Below are positions 1 through 7,735 of a stretch of 11,690 nucleotides of DNA, one piece after another. The notes beneath the pieces are model-generated. The model was not told the DNA's origin and did no database searches. It was given only the letters and a program-made list of their open reading frames with translations. Source of the DNA: an uncultured Methylobacillus sp. (GTDB lineage Bacteria > Pseudomonadota > Gammaproteobacteria > Burkholderiales > Methylophilaceae); NCBI GenBank assembly GCA_946481235.1, contig CAMLME010000050.1, forward strand, positions 1 to 11,690, read 5' to 3'. The translations under genes were made by a program, and so were the position numbers. Position 1 is the first letter of the stretch; each line of letters opens with the position of its first letter.

Positions 1-63
1 TGCCAACTGGCTGACAGCAGAACTGCTTTCGGATACGCTTACGCTTTTTCTGAGAGTCATCCT

Positions 64-687
64 TTGCGCACTCGCGTCAAAATTTGCGGTATAACCCGCG
101 CCGAAGATGCGAAGGCAGCCATTGTTTACGGCTGCGACGCTATCGGGCTGGTATTCTACGAGCCGAGTCCCCGTTATGTTTCTCCCGATGTGGCCGCCGT
201 GATTGCGGCGCAGCTGCCGCCTTTTGTGGATGCGGTCGGGCTGTTTGTGGATGAATCGCCAGAGTATGTGCGCGAAGTCCTGGCTCAGCTGCATCTGGAT
301 CTGCTTCAATTCCACGGCGACGAATCTCCGGAGTACTGCCGCCAATTTGGCATGCCTTATATCAAGGCCGTTCGCGTCAGGCCCGAGACAAATTTGCTAC
401 AATACGCGGCTGCTTACGCCGATGCGAAAGGCTTGCTGCTGGATACTTTTATGCCGGGAACACCGGGCGGTACGGGGCAAACGTTCGACTGGACGCTGAT
501 TCCGGAGAACTTTCCCAAGCCGATCATATTGGCGGGAGGGCTGGACGCCGGCAACGTAAGCAAGGCAATACGCCAGTCGCACCCGTTTGCGGTTGATGTC
601 AGCGGCGGCGTGGAGCGCGAAAAAGGAATCAAGGACGCAGACAAGATCGCTGCGTTCATGCGAGGAGTTCTTGATGGGCAAGTATGA
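64..687 (+). CDS. trpF: Phosphoribosylanthranilate isomerase TrpF
   Basis: This enzyme catalyses the Amadori rearrangement of N-(5'-phosphoribosyl)anthranilate to CdRP in cytoplasmic tryptophan synthesis. The 207-residue product has the family's usual length and a single TIM-barrel fold. The N-terminal strand VKICGIT carries the presumed general-base Cys8, and the presumed general-acid Asp127 lies in LLLDTF. GGTG (135-138), LAGGL (157-161) and DVSGGVE (178-184) are the phosphate-binding C-terminal loops. The start is a TTG preceded by a weak GAGAG purine stretch (52-56). It is chosen because [11 protein letters not shown] is the canonical N-terminus; the frame stays open to the window edge but the upstream residues look non-coding. 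The gene ends inside trpB with a 14-nt overlap. The function is secure; the exact start is less so. Confidence 0.95.
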   Translation: MRTRVKICGITRAEDAKAAIVYGCDAIGLVFYEPSPRYVSPDVAAVIAAQLPPFVDAVGLFVDESPEYVREVLAQLHLDLLQFHGDESPEYCRQFGMPYIKAVRVRPETNLLQYAAAYADAKGLLLDTFMPGTPGGTGQTFDWTLIPENFPKPIILAGGLDAGNVSKAIRQSHPFAVDVSGGVEREKGIKDADKIAAFMRGVLDGQV

Positions 688-1876
688 TTTTCCCGATGCG
701 CGTGGCCATTTCGGCCAGTTCGGCGGCATCTACATGGCGGAAACGCTGATCCCGGCAGTCGATGAACTGCGCCGTCAGTATGAGCATTTCCGTGACGATC
801 CCGATTTCAAGGCCGAGTTTGCCTACGAGCTCAAGCATTACGTTGGCCGTCCCAGCCCGATTTATCACGCCAAGCGGCTGTCGGAGCATTGCTGCGGTGC
901 ACAGATCTATCTCAAGCGCGAAGACCTGAATCACACGGGCGCGCACAAGATCAACAACGCCATCGGCCAGGCCTTGCTAGCGAAGCGCATGGGCAAGAAG
1001 CGCGTGATCGCCGAAACCGGCGCCGGCATGCACGGCGTCGCGACCGCGACTGTGGCTGCGCGTTTCGGCATGGAGTGCGTGGTCTACATGGGTGCCGAGG
1101 ACGTGCAGCGTCAGGCGCCCAACGTATTCCGCATGAAGCTGCTAGGCGCGACCGTAGTGCCGGTGGAAAGCGGTTCCAAGACACTTAAGGATGCCTGCAA
1201 CGAAGCCATTCGCGACTGGGTGACCAACTGCGAAAGCACGTTCTATATTTTCGGTACGGCGGCCGGTCCGCACCCCTACCCGATGATGGTGCGCGACTTC
1301 CAGTGCGTCATCGGCAATGAGGCCAAGGTACAAATGCCCGAGATGATCGGACGCCAGCCGGATGTAGTCATCGCTTGCGTTGGCGGCGGTTCCAATGCCA
1401 TTGGCATGTTCCATCCCTACATCGAAGAAGAGGGCGTTCAACTCATCGGTGTCGAAGCCGGCGGCCATGGCATTGCCACCGGTCAGCATGCGGCTCCGCT
1501 GACCGCGAATGCCAAGGTGGGCGTGCTGCACGGCAACAAGGTTTATCTGATGCAGGACGAAAACGGCCAGATCATCGAGACCCATTCCATTTCCGCCGGC
1601 CTGGATTATCCGGGCGTCGGTCCGGAACATTGCCTGCTCAAGGATATTCATCGCGCGCAATACGTTGCGATCAACGACGATGAGGCGATCGGCGGTTTCG
1701 ACGCGCTTTGCCGGTTCGAGGGCATCATCCCCGCGCTGGAATCCAGTCATGCGCTGGCGCATGCCATGAAGATCGCGCCGACCATGGACAAGGACAAGGT
1801 GATTCTGGTCAACCTGTCCGGCCGTGGCGACAAGGACATGAACACTGTTGCACGTATCAAGGGAATTACGCTGTGA
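674..1876 (+). CDS. trpB: Tryptophan synthase beta chain TrpB
   Basis: TrpB is the PLP-dependent beta subunit that condenses indole, channelled from TrpA, with L-serine to give tryptophan. The 400-residue product has the expected length. HTGAHKINN carries the PLP Schiff-base lysine at Lys92. AETGAGMHG holds the catalytic glutamate (Glu114). GGGSN (237-241) is the PLP phosphate-binding loop. The ATG at 674 is chosen over an in-frame ATG at 587 because AGGAG (663-667) lies six bases upstream and the protein then begins [14 protein letters not shown], as in homologues. It overlaps the trpF end by 14 nt, and its stop overlaps the trpA start (GTGA). Both overlaps favour coupled translation and balanced alpha/beta subunits. 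Confidence 0.97.
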   Translation: MGKYDFPDARGHFGQFGGIYMAETLIPAVDELRRQYEHFRDDPDFKAEFAYELKHYVGRPSPIYHAKRLSEHCCGAQIYLKREDLNHTGAHKINNAIGQALLAKRMGKKRVIAETGAGMHGVATATVAARFGMECVVYMGAEDVQRQAPNVFRMKLLGATVVPVESGSKTLKDACNEAIRDWVTNCESTFYIFGTAAGPHPYPMMVRDFQCVIGNEAKVQMPEMIGRQPDVVIACVGGGSNAIGMFHPYIEEEGVQLIGVEAGGHGIATGQHAAPLTANAKVGVLHGNKVYLMQDENGQIIETHSISAGLDYPGVGPEHCLLKDIHRAQYVAINDDEAIGGFDALCRFEGIIPALESSHALAHAMKIAPTMDKDKVILVNLSGRGDKDMNTVARIKGITL

Positions 1877-2673
1877 GTCGTATTAAGGCTGTCTTCGATC
1901 AACTAAAACAACAACAGCGCAAGGCGCTCATCCCTTTTATCACCGCCGGCGATCCTAACCCCCAGCAAACCGTGCCGATGATGCACGCACTGGTGCAGGG
2001 CGGCGCCGACATGATCGAACTGGGCGTCCCATTTTCCGACCCGATGGCGGACGGCCCGACGATACAGCGTGCGTCCGAACGTGCGCTTGTGCACAACATC
2101 GGCTTGCGCGATGTGCTGAACATGGTGGCGGAATTCCGCCAGCAGAATGTGAATACGCCAGTGGTACTGATGGGCTACGGCAACCCTATCGAAGCGATGG
2201 GGTGGGCCCAATTTGCACAACGTTGTGCGGAAGTGGGCGTGGATGGCGTGCTGACCGTGGACTTCCCGCCGGAAGAAAGCAGCGAAGCATTCAAGCACCT
2301 CGCACAATACAATATCGATCCGATTTTTCTGCTGGCGCCGACTTCGGCACCCGAGCGCGTGGAGGCGGTCGTTGCGGCAGCGCGCGGCTTTATCTATTAC
2401 GTTTCCCTGCGCGGCGTGACCGGGGCTGCAAATCTCGATCTCGCTGATGTGGCCGAGAAGGTGGCCGCAATTCGCGGCAAGACCAGCCTGCCGGTTGGTG
2501 TCGGCTTCGGTGTGCGCGATGCTGCTACAGCCAAGGCTGTGGCCGAGATTGCGGATGCCGTGGTCGTCGGCAGCCGTATGGTGCAGGAAGTCGAAAACTC
2601 CAACGAACAGAACGTGGCTGCTAACCTTGCCAAGCTGACGCAAGGGCTGCGCGCCGCGATCGATTCGAACTAA
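1873..2673 (+). CDS. trpA: Tryptophan synthase alpha chain TrpA
   Basis: TrpA is the TIM-barrel alpha subunit that cleaves indole-3-glycerol phosphate to indole and glyceraldehyde-3-phosphate and passes indole to TrpB. The 266-residue product is the usual size. The catalytic pair Glu49 (in [11 protein letters not shown]) and Asp60 (in ADGPTIQ) sit at the same numbers as in the Salmonella enzyme. Later phosphate-loop elements include [11 protein letters not shown] and VGFGVRD. The GTG start overlaps the trpB stop in a GTGA arrangement, giving the product [11 protein letters not shown]. Longer in-frame extension upstream would lie wholly inside trpB and is not credible. Only nine bases separate its stop from the accD start, so read-through into accD is expected. 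Confidence 0.96.
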   Translation: MSRIKAVFDQLKQQQRKALIPFITAGDPNPQQTVPMMHALVQGGADMIELGVPFSDPMADGPTIQRASERALVHNIGLRDVLNMVAEFRQQNVNTPVVLMGYGNPIEAMGWAQFAQRCAEVGVDGVLTVDFPPEESSEAFKHLAQYNIDPIFLLAPTSAPERVEAVVAAARGFIYYVSLRGVTGAANLDLADVAEKVAAIRGKTSLPVGVGFGVRDAATAKAVAEIADAVVVGSRMVQEVENSNEQNVAANLAKLTQGLRAAIDSN

Positions 2674-2682
2674 AAGGCAATT

Positions 2683-3549
2683 ATGAGCTGGTTACAGAAA
2701 CTTCTTCCTCCCAAAATCAAACGCGGCCTCGGCGCCAACCGCAAGACGGTGCCGGAAGGGCTGTGGAGCAAATGCTCCTCCTGCGAAGCCGTGCTTTACC
2801 GCACCGACCTCGAGAATAACCAGGAAGTTTGCCCCAAGTGCGGCTATCACAACCGTATTTCGGCACGTACCCGCCTGGACTTCGTGCTGGACGCGGAAGG
2901 TCGCTTCGAGATCGGCGCAGAGATCACGCCGCTCGATCCGCTCAAATTCAAGGACAGCAAACGTTACGCCGATCGTATCAAGGCCAGTCAGGCGGATACC
3001 GGCGAAACCGATGCGCTGGTGGTGATGCAAGGCGCCATCAAGACCGCGCCGGTAGTGGCAGCCGCATTCGAATTCAAATTCCAGGGCGGTTCCATGGGTT
3101 CGGTCGTCGGCGAGCGATTCGCGCGTGGTGTTTCGGCTGCCATCGAGCAGAAAGCGCCTTTCATCTGTTTCGCCGCCAGCGGCGGAGCGCGCATGCAGGA
3201 AGGCCTGTTTTCGCTGATGCAGATGGCCAAGACCAGCGCCGCACTAACGCAATTGAGCAAGGCGCAGCTGCCCTTCATCTCGGTCTTGACCGACCCGACC
3301 ATGGGTGGTGTTTCGGCCAGCTTTGCGATGCTGGGCGACATCATCATCGCTGAGCCTCAGGCATTGATTGGCTTCGCCGGCCCGCGCGTAATCGAGCAGA
3401 CCGTGCGTGAAACATTGCCGGAAGGCTTTCAGCGCGCCGAGTTCCTGCTGGAGCATGGCGCCATCGACTTGATCGTCGATCGGCGCGAGATGCGCGATAA
3501 GCTTGCCCAGCTGATCGGCAATCTGATGCACCATACTGCCGTTGCCTGA
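2683..3549 (+). CDS. accD: Acetyl-CoA carboxylase carboxyltransferase beta subunit AccD
   Basis: AccD is the beta half of the carboxyltransferase that moves CO2 from carboxybiotin to acetyl-CoA, making malonyl-CoA for fatty-acid synthesis. It works with AccA, which is not in this window. The 288-residue product has the family's N-terminal zinc ribbon, with Cys31, Cys34, Cys50 and Cys53 in CSSC...CPKC. A crotonase-type domain follows, containing SGGARMQEG and the [12 protein letters not shown] stretch. The purine-rich ribosome site AAAAGG (2672-2677) overlaps the trpA stop and sits five bases before ATG. The C-terminus is short compared with the roughly 304-residue E. coli protein, an ordinary variation. 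Linkage to folC follows the E. coli accD-folC-dedD-cvpA-purF order. Confidence 0.97.
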   Translation: MSWLQKLLPPKIKRGLGANRKTVPEGLWSKCSSCEAVLYRTDLENNQEVCPKCGYHNRISARTRLDFVLDAEGRFEIGAEITPLDPLKFKDSKRYADRIKASQADTGETDALVVMQGAIKTAPVVAAAFEFKFQGGSMGSVVGERFARGVSAAIEQKAPFICFAASGGARMQEGLFSLMQMAKTSAALTQLSKAQLPFISVLTDPTMGGVSASFAMLGDIIIAEPQALIGFAGPRVIEQTVRETLPEGFQRAEFLLEHGAIDLIVDRREMRDKLAQLIGNLMHHTAVA

Positions 3550-3571
3550 TCCCGATATTCATTCGCATGTC

Positions 3572-4846
3572 ATGCCAGCCGATCTTTCCGGCTGGCTATC
3601 CTACCTAGAGCAGCTGCACCCCAAGCCTATTGCTCTCGGCCTTGACCGAGTGGGGCAGGTCGCGCGCAGGCTTGGACTGGATCCGCAGTTTCCTCTGGTG
3701 ACGGTGGCTGGCACCAATGGCAAGGGTTCGACCTGTGCGATGCTGGAGCGCATCTATCTCGAAGCTGGCTATCACGTCGCCTGCTATACCTCACCCCATT
3801 TGCTGCATTACAACGAGCGCGTCCGTATCGACGGTATCGATTCCACGGATAGCGAGCTTTGTCGCGCTTTCGAAGCCGTGGAGCACGCGCGGCAGGACAC
3901 ACTACTTACCTATTTCGAATTCGGTACGCTAGCCGCCATGTGGCTTTTTATTGAAAGCGATGTGCAAGTAGCGATCCTTGAGGTCGGGCTCGGCGGCCGG
4001 CTGGATGCAGTGAATGTGTTTGAGCCTGCCTGCGCGGTGCTGACCAGTGTCGATCTCGATCATCTCGATTATTTGGGAACCAGTCGTGAAAGCATCGGGC
4101 GGGAAAAAGCCGGCATTTATCGCCCGGGCATCCCGGCCATCTGCGGTGACTTTTTGCCGCCTGATACAGTCATCGGCCGCGTGATCGATATCGGCGCCGA
4201 TTACCGACAGATCGGACGAGATTTCCATTTTGAAAGGCAAGGCGGTGGCTGGGATTTTGTGTCGGGAGAACGGCGTATTTCCGGCTTGCCTATGCCGGCG
4301 TTGAGCGGTGAGTTTCAGCTCCACAACGCCAGTTGCACGCTTGAAGCAGTCCGGGCTTTGCAGTCGATCCTGCCGGTTACGGATGAGGCGATAAGAGCCG
4401 GGTTGCGGCATGTCGCCCTGCAAGGACGCTTTCAGATTTTACCCGGTGCGCCGACTATTATTCTGGACGTGGCGCATAATCCTCATGCGGCTAAAGGTTT
4501 GGCTGAAAATCTCAGGAAATCTCCGCATGGCGGCAAAACACTGGCGGTGTTCGCCATGCTGGCCGATAAGGATATCTCGGGCGTAGTGAAGGAATTGGCA
4601 GGCGAAATCGATGCGTGGTTCGTTGCCGATATTCGCGAAGCGCGCGGGGCAAGCGCCGATGTGCTGGCAAAACATTTGATTTCCGCCGCACCGTCGGCCA
4701 CCGTGCTGTGTCATGACGATGTGGCTTCCGCTTTCTGCCAGGCCTGTATGAGTGCCGGTGAAAATGATAGAATTGCGGCATTCGGTTCTTTCTACACGGT
4801 GGCTGACGTATTGCGTGTTTTGCCCACCGTCCGTCCCGCATCATAG
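3572..4846 (+). CDS. folC: Bifunctional dihydrofolate synthase / folylpolyglutamate synthase FolC
   Basis: FolC is an ATP-dependent Mur-ligase-family enzyme that adds glutamate to dihydropteroate and then further glutamates to folates. The 424-residue product shows the P-loop TVAGTNGKGST (residues 44-54), the TYFEFGTLAAMWLF segment, the LEVGLGGRLDAVN motif, the GREKAGI lysine that is carboxylated in the family, LDVAHNPHA at the start of the C-terminal domain, and a terminal FGSFYTVADVLRV. The start is uncertain. A TTG at 3542 overlaps the accD end and would add ten residues ([10 protein letters not shown]). The ATG at 3572 is preferred because family members begin shortly before the WLSYLEQLHP block. 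Neither start has a clear Shine-Dalgarno sequence, so coupling to accD translation is plausible. Confidence 0.93.
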   Translation: MPADLSGWLSYLEQLHPKPIALGLDRVGQVARRLGLDPQFPLVTVAGTNGKGSTCAMLERIYLEAGYHVACYTSPHLLHYNERVRIDGIDSTDSELCRAFEAVEHARQDTLLTYFEFGTLAAMWLFIESDVQVAILEVGLGGRLDAVNVFEPACAVLTSVDLDHLDYLGTSRESIGREKAGIYRPGIPAICGDFLPPDTVIGRVIDIGADYRQIGRDFHFERQGGGWDFVSGERRISGLPMPALSGEFQLHNASCTLEAVRALQSILPVTDEAIRAGLRHVALQGRFQILPGAPTIILDVAHNPHAAKGLAENLRKSPHGGKTLAVFAMLADKDISGVVKELAGEIDAWFVADIREARGASADVLAKHLISAAPSATVLCHDDVASAFCQACMSAGENDRIAAFGSFYTVADVLRVLPTVRPAS

Positions 4847-4854
4847 GAATATTC

Positions 4855-5472
4855 ATGGCGACTGAGAAGTTGAGCGAGCAGGAAATCCAGTTAAGAAAAC
4901 GTGCGAGGCGACGCCTGGTCGGCGCGATAGCGCTAGTGCTGCTGATGGTGACAGTGCTGCCTATGGTGCTGGACGATCGCGATTCGCAAACTCCGCAGCC
5001 GGAAATTGCTGTGAACATCCCTAGCCAGGATGGTAACGACTTCTCCTCCCGTATCGTACCCGTGGAACCTGGGGCCGAAGATACGCCGCAGGCGAACCAA
5101 TCCCCGGATACACCTGTCGAATCACCTCTGCCGCAGCCCGAACCTGCACCGTTGCCCGTTCCCGAGCCAGCCCCAGTGCCGGAACCCAAGGTCGAGACTG
5201 CGCCAGTCAAACCTTCGGCGCCCGCAAAGCCGGCTTTGGTCAATGACGGATTTACCGTGCAGATCGGCGTGTTTTCCGATGCTGGCAACGTGAAGCAATT
5301 GCAAAGCAAGCTGGATGCTGCCGGTTTCAAGCCCTACACCGAAAAGTTGGGTATGCCGGGCGGCACTAAAATCCGTTTGCGCGTCGGTTCTTATGCGACG
5401 CGTGCAGAGGCCGAAAAAGTGCGCGACAAACTCAAGGCTGCAGGTACTACCGGTATTGTGGTCGCGAAGTAA
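4855..5472 (+). CDS. dedD: SPOR-domain inner-membrane protein (DedD type)
   Basis: This is probably a cell-division protein: SPOR domains bind glycan strands lacking stem peptides at the septum. The 205-residue product reads as a single-pass inner-membrane protein with a periplasmic C-terminus. A short cytoplasmic segment ends in a basic patch (KRARRRL), and a membrane helix covers about residues 21-39. A low-complexity linker rich in Pro, Glu and Ala runs over about 76-127 (repeated PEPAP and PVPEP units). A SPOR domain covers about 133-205, starting FTVQIGVFS and containing RVGSYATRAEAE. TAGGA (4844-4848) lies just before ATG. The position between folC and cvpA matches E. coli dedD; sequence outside the SPOR domain is not diagnostic. 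Confidence 0.88.
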   Translation: MATEKLSEQEIQLRKRARRRLVGAIALVLLMVTVLPMVLDDRDSQTPQPEIAVNIPSQDGNDFSSRIVPVEPGAEDTPQANQSPDTPVESPLPQPEPAPLPVPEPAPVPEPKVETAPVKPSAPAKPALVNDGFTVQIGVFSDAGNVKQLQSKLDAAGFKPYTEKLGMPGGTKIRLRVGSYATRAEAEKVRDKLKAAGTTGIVVAK

Positions 5473-5499
5473 GCAAGGCCAGGAAAGGCCGGCTGAGCC

Positions 5500-5991
5500 A
5501 TGACGTTTTTTGATTATGCCGCGCTCGGCATCATCGGTCTTTCGATACTGCTGAGCATATTGCGCGGTTTTCTGCGAGAAACGCTTTCTCTGGCCGGATG
5601 GGTTGCTGCTTTTTTCGTTGCCAAGCTTTATACGCTGCAACTGGCGCCTTTGTTGCCGCAGGCCATTCCAGGCGAATCCTTGCGATTGCTGGCGGCGTTT
5701 TTGATACTTTTCCTGGTCACTTTGTTGATCAGCAGTCTGCTGGCGATTGCGTTGGCAGAAGTGTTCAAGAAAATCGGGCTGGGCTGGCTTGATCGCTGGC
5801 TTGGAGCCTTGTTCGGATTGGCGCGCGGTGTCTTGGTCGTCAGCATCATCGTCCTGCTGGGCGGGCTGACCACGCTGCCGCATGAAGCTTTCTGGCGCGA
5901 TGCGATGTTCAGCGCGCCATTTGAAGCGCTGGTTACCAGCGCGTTGCCTTGGTTGCCGGAAGGCATTGCCAAGCATATTGATTACGACTAA
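5500..5991 (+). CDS. cvpA: CvpA family inner-membrane protein
   Basis: This is a small integral membrane protein of the CvpA (colicin V production) family. Its molecular function is not settled, though the family is tied to envelope homeostasis. The 163-residue product has four hydrophobic segments at about residues 5-22, 28-47, 62-88 and 101-123, separated by charged turns such as LRGFLRE. The family-typical WLDRWLGALFGLARG stretch precedes the last helix. AGGAAAGG (5481-5488) lies 11 bases before ATG, with a nearer TGAG also possible as the ribosome site. It sits 27 bp after dedD and 32 bp before purF, the widely conserved cvpA-purF pairing. Confidence 0.93.
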   Translation: MTFFDYAALGIIGLSILLSILRGFLRETLSLAGWVAAFFVAKLYTLQLAPLLPQAIPGESLRLLAAFLILFLVTLLISSLLAIALAEVFKKIGLGWLDRWLGALFGLARGVLVVSIIVLLGGLTTLPHEAFWRDAMFSAPFEALVTSALPWLPEGIAKHIDYD

Positions 5992-6023
5992 CTTACGCGT
6001 ATTAGCAGGAGCGACTTAAACGC

Positions 6024-7565
6024 ATGTGCGGAATTATCGGTATCGTCGGCAAGAATCCCGTCAACCAGATGCTGTATGACGGCTTGCTGGTGCTTCAGCA
6101 CCGCGGCCAGGATGCGGCAGGCATCGTGACCAGCGATGGCGGCACGTTCTACATGCACAAGAACAACGGCCTGGTGCAGGATGTGTTCCAGACTCGTCAC
6201 ATGCGCAACCTGATCGGTAACGTCGGCATTGCGCACGTTCGCTATCCAACTGCTGGCTCTTCCTCGGCCGCCGAAGCGCAGCCGTTCTATGTGAACTCTC
6301 CCTTTGGCATCGTGCTGGGACACAACGGCAACCTGACCAATTCCCAGCAGTTGAAGCGCGAAATGTTCCGCCAGGACCTGCGCCACATCAACACCTCTTC
6401 CGATTCCGAAGTGCTGCTCAACGTGCTGGCGCATGAAATCGAAAGCAGCGCGCGCAGCACCGCATTGGATGTGGACATGGTATTCGACGCCGTGACCGGC
6501 GTACACAAGCGCGTCAAGGGTGCCTACGCGGTGGTCGCGATGATCGCCAACTACGGCCTGCTGGCATTCCGGGATCCATTCGGCATCCGCCCGCTGGTCA
6601 TCGGCAAGTCCGAGACCGAAAAGGGCGTGGAATACGTTGTCGCATCCGAAAGCGTAGCGCTGGATGTGCTGGGCTTTCAACTGGTACGCGACGTTGCGCC
6701 AGGCGAAGCGATTTTTATCGATATGGACGGCAACTTCCATGCGCGCCAATGCGCAGAGAATCCGGTGCTGAGCCCGTGTATTTTCGAGTATGTATATCTG
6801 GCACGTCCCGACTCCGTGATCGACGGCGTCTCTGTTTACCAGACCCGTTTGCACATGGGCGAGAGTCTGGCGGCAAAGATCCATCGCGAATGGGCGCATC
6901 TCGATATCGATGTGGTGATTCCCATCCCCGATACCAGCCGCCCCAGCGCACTGCAGCTGGCGAATGCATTGAACCTGACCTATCGCGAAGGTTTCATCAA
7001 GAATCGCTATATCGGCCGTACTTTCATTATGCCCGGCCAGGCGCAGCGCAAGAAGTCGGTGCGCCAGAAGCTCAATCCTATCGGCATGGAGTTCAAGGGC
7101 AAGAACGTGCTGCTGGTGGATGACTCCATCGTGCGCGGCACGACCTCGCAGCGCATCGTGCAGATGGCGCGCGAAGCCGGCGCGAACAAGGTGTTTTTTG
7201 CTTCCGCAGCGCCGCCGGTGCGTTTCCCCAACGTTTACGGCATCGATATGCCATCGCGCGACGAGTTGCTCGCGACCGGTCGCAGCGATGAGGAAATCTG
7301 CCGTGAAATCGGCGCCGATGCATTGATATACCAGGATCTCGATGCCTTGGTGCACGACATCCAGCTGAGTAATCCGGCGATCCAGCAGTTCGATTGTTCC
7401 TGCTTCAACGGCTGCTATGTCACAGGTGACATTACCGAAACCTACCTGGCCGATATCGAATCCGCGCGCGGCGATATGGACAAGATCAAGAAACCGGCGA
7501 ACTCAAGCACGCAACTGGACCTGAACCTGGTCGGTTCGGAAAACCACGAGGAGGAGGCAGCCTGA
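6024..7565 (+). CDS. purF: Amidophosphoribosyltransferase PurF
   Basis: PurF is the first committed enzyme of purine synthesis. It transfers ammonia released from glutamine to PRPP to give 5-phosphoribosylamine. The 513-residue product begins MCGIIGIVG, so removal of Met would expose the Cys2 nucleophile of the Ntn glutaminase domain without a propeptide, as in the E. coli type. The C-terminal phosphoribosyltransferase domain has the PRPP loop [14 protein letters not shown] (362-375). [11 protein letters not shown] and FNGCYVTGD are further family motifs. A three-cysteine cluster (Cys458, Cys460, Cys464) lies near the C-terminus, but the full Bacillus-type iron-sulfur ligand pattern is not evident. 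AGGAG (6007-6011) lies 12 bases before the ATG. It is the last gene of the long unit and is followed by the metZ leader. Confidence 0.97.
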   Translation: MCGIIGIVGKNPVNQMLYDGLLVLQHRGQDAAGIVTSDGGTFYMHKNNGLVQDVFQTRHMRNLIGNVGIAHVRYPTAGSSSAAEAQPFYVNSPFGIVLGHNGNLTNSQQLKREMFRQDLRHINTSSDSEVLLNVLAHEIESSARSTALDVDMVFDAVTGVHKRVKGAYAVVAMIANYGLLAFRDPFGIRPLVIGKSETEKGVEYVVASESVALDVLGFQLVRDVAPGEAIFIDMDGNFHARQCAENPVLSPCIFEYVYLARPDSVIDGVSVYQTRLHMGESLAAKIHREWAHLDIDVVIPIPDTSRPSALQLANALNLTYREGFIKNRYIGRTFIMPGQAQRKKSVRQKLNPIGMEFKGKNVLLVDDSIVRGTTSQRIVQMAREAGANKVFFASAAPPVRFPNVYGIDMPSRDELLATGRSDEEICREIGADALIYQDLDALVHDIQLSNPAIQQFDCSCFNGCYVTGDITETYLADIESARGDMDKIKKPANSSTQLDLNLVGSENHEEEAA

Positions 7566-7572
7566 TTCCGGG

Positions 7573-7601
7573 TTGACAAAGTATTGCCACGGTTTTATCG
7601 T
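7573..7601 (+). promoter_or_regulatory. Predicted sigma-70 promoter of metZ leader
   Basis: A perfect -35 hexamer TTGACA (7573-7578) is followed after 17 bp by TATCGT (7596-7601), which matches four of six positions of the -10 consensus. The expected start point, about seven bases downstream, falls near 7608, exactly where the first stem of the riboswitch begins. The promoter lies just after the purF stop codon. It is inferred from sequence only. Confidence 0.55.
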
Positions 7602-7605
7602 GAGG

Positions 7606-7661
7606 TCTGCGCCGATTTGACAGTTTCAGCTTGCGGGCGCATTACAAATGCAGCTAAAGCG
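7606..7661 (+). promoter_or_regulatory. SAM-II (SAM-alpha) riboswitch aptamer upstream of metZ
   Basis: Seen in the sequence: P1 forms from UGCGCC (7608-7613) with GGCGCA (7636-7641), six perfect pairs. The P1 loop segment AUUUG (7615-7619) is complementary to CAAAU (7645-7649), giving an H-type pseudoknot. UUGC (7631-7634) can extend it by pairing with GCAG (7650-7653). Established knowledge: SAM-II aptamers are short pseudoknots with a GAUUU loop element, a conserved UUGC just before the 3' strand of P1, and a conserved GCUAAA near the 3' end. All three are present in the right order (GAUUU 7614-7618, UUGC 7631-7634, GCUAAA 7653-7658). The tail AAAUGCAGCUAAA closely resembles the marine metX aptamer tail. 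Inference: it senses S-adenosylmethionine and represses metZ. No covariance search was run. Confidence 0.85.
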
Positions 7662-7683
7662 AGCCAGACAAGCCCGTTTTAGC
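7653..7683 (+). promoter_or_regulatory. Predicted antiterminator hairpin of the metZ riboswitch
   Basis: GCUAAAGCG (7653-7661) can pair with CGUUUUAGC (7675-7683) over nine consecutive pairs including one G-U. Its left arm is the conserved GCUAAA ligand-binding segment of the aptamer, and its right arm is nine of the eleven bases of the terminator's left arm. It is therefore mutually exclusive with both, as expected for a transcriptional OFF switch: without SAM this hairpin forms and metZ is transcribed. This is a structure prediction by eye. Confidence 0.65.
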
Positions 7684-7704
7684 CATCGCTGAGACGGGTT
7701 TTTT
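7673..7704 (+). terminator. Intrinsic terminator between purF and metZ (riboswitch expression platform)
   Basis: CCCGTTTTAGC (7673-7683) pairs with GCTGAGACGGG (7688-7698), an 11-bp stem with two G-U pairs and a CATC loop, followed directly by six T residues (7699-7704). It lies downstream of the predicted metZ start point and 32 bases before the metZ ATG. It can therefore act both as the end of the purF operon and as the conditional terminator of the SAM-II leader. Confidence 0.85.
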
Positions 7705-7735
7705 ATTGCCTGAAGCAGGCAGAAGGACAACAGTC

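Noticed and set aside
1..63. Possible tail of an upstream gene (truA would be a common neighbour), ending at a TGA at 12-14.
   Set aside because: Only three codons would be inside the window in that frame, far too little to identify. Another frame stays open to about 93 but resembles no known protein end.
5128..5230. Repetitive proline/glutamate coding stretch in dedD, considered as a DNA repeat array.
   Set aside because: The DNA repeats are imperfect and follow the codons of a Pro-rich periplasmic linker, which is normal for SPOR proteins.
5122..5976. A 284-codon open frame on the - strand across dedD and cvpA.
   Set aside because: Both + strand genes are well supported by SPOR and CvpA features. 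The antisense translation is Gln/Arg-rich with no family motif.
5988..7355. A 455-codon open frame on the - strand across purF.
   Set aside because: It is antisense to a clear purF, its translation has no recognisable motif and is rich in His/Ala/Arg typical of reverse-frame reading, and it has no promoter or ribosome site.
7617..7622. A second perfect TTGACA that could be read as a -35 box for metZ.
   Set aside because: It lies inside the riboswitch, its TTTG being part of the pseudoknot strand (7615-7619). The best -10 candidate downstream is badly spaced (TACAAA at 20 bp), and a start there would remove the aptamer.
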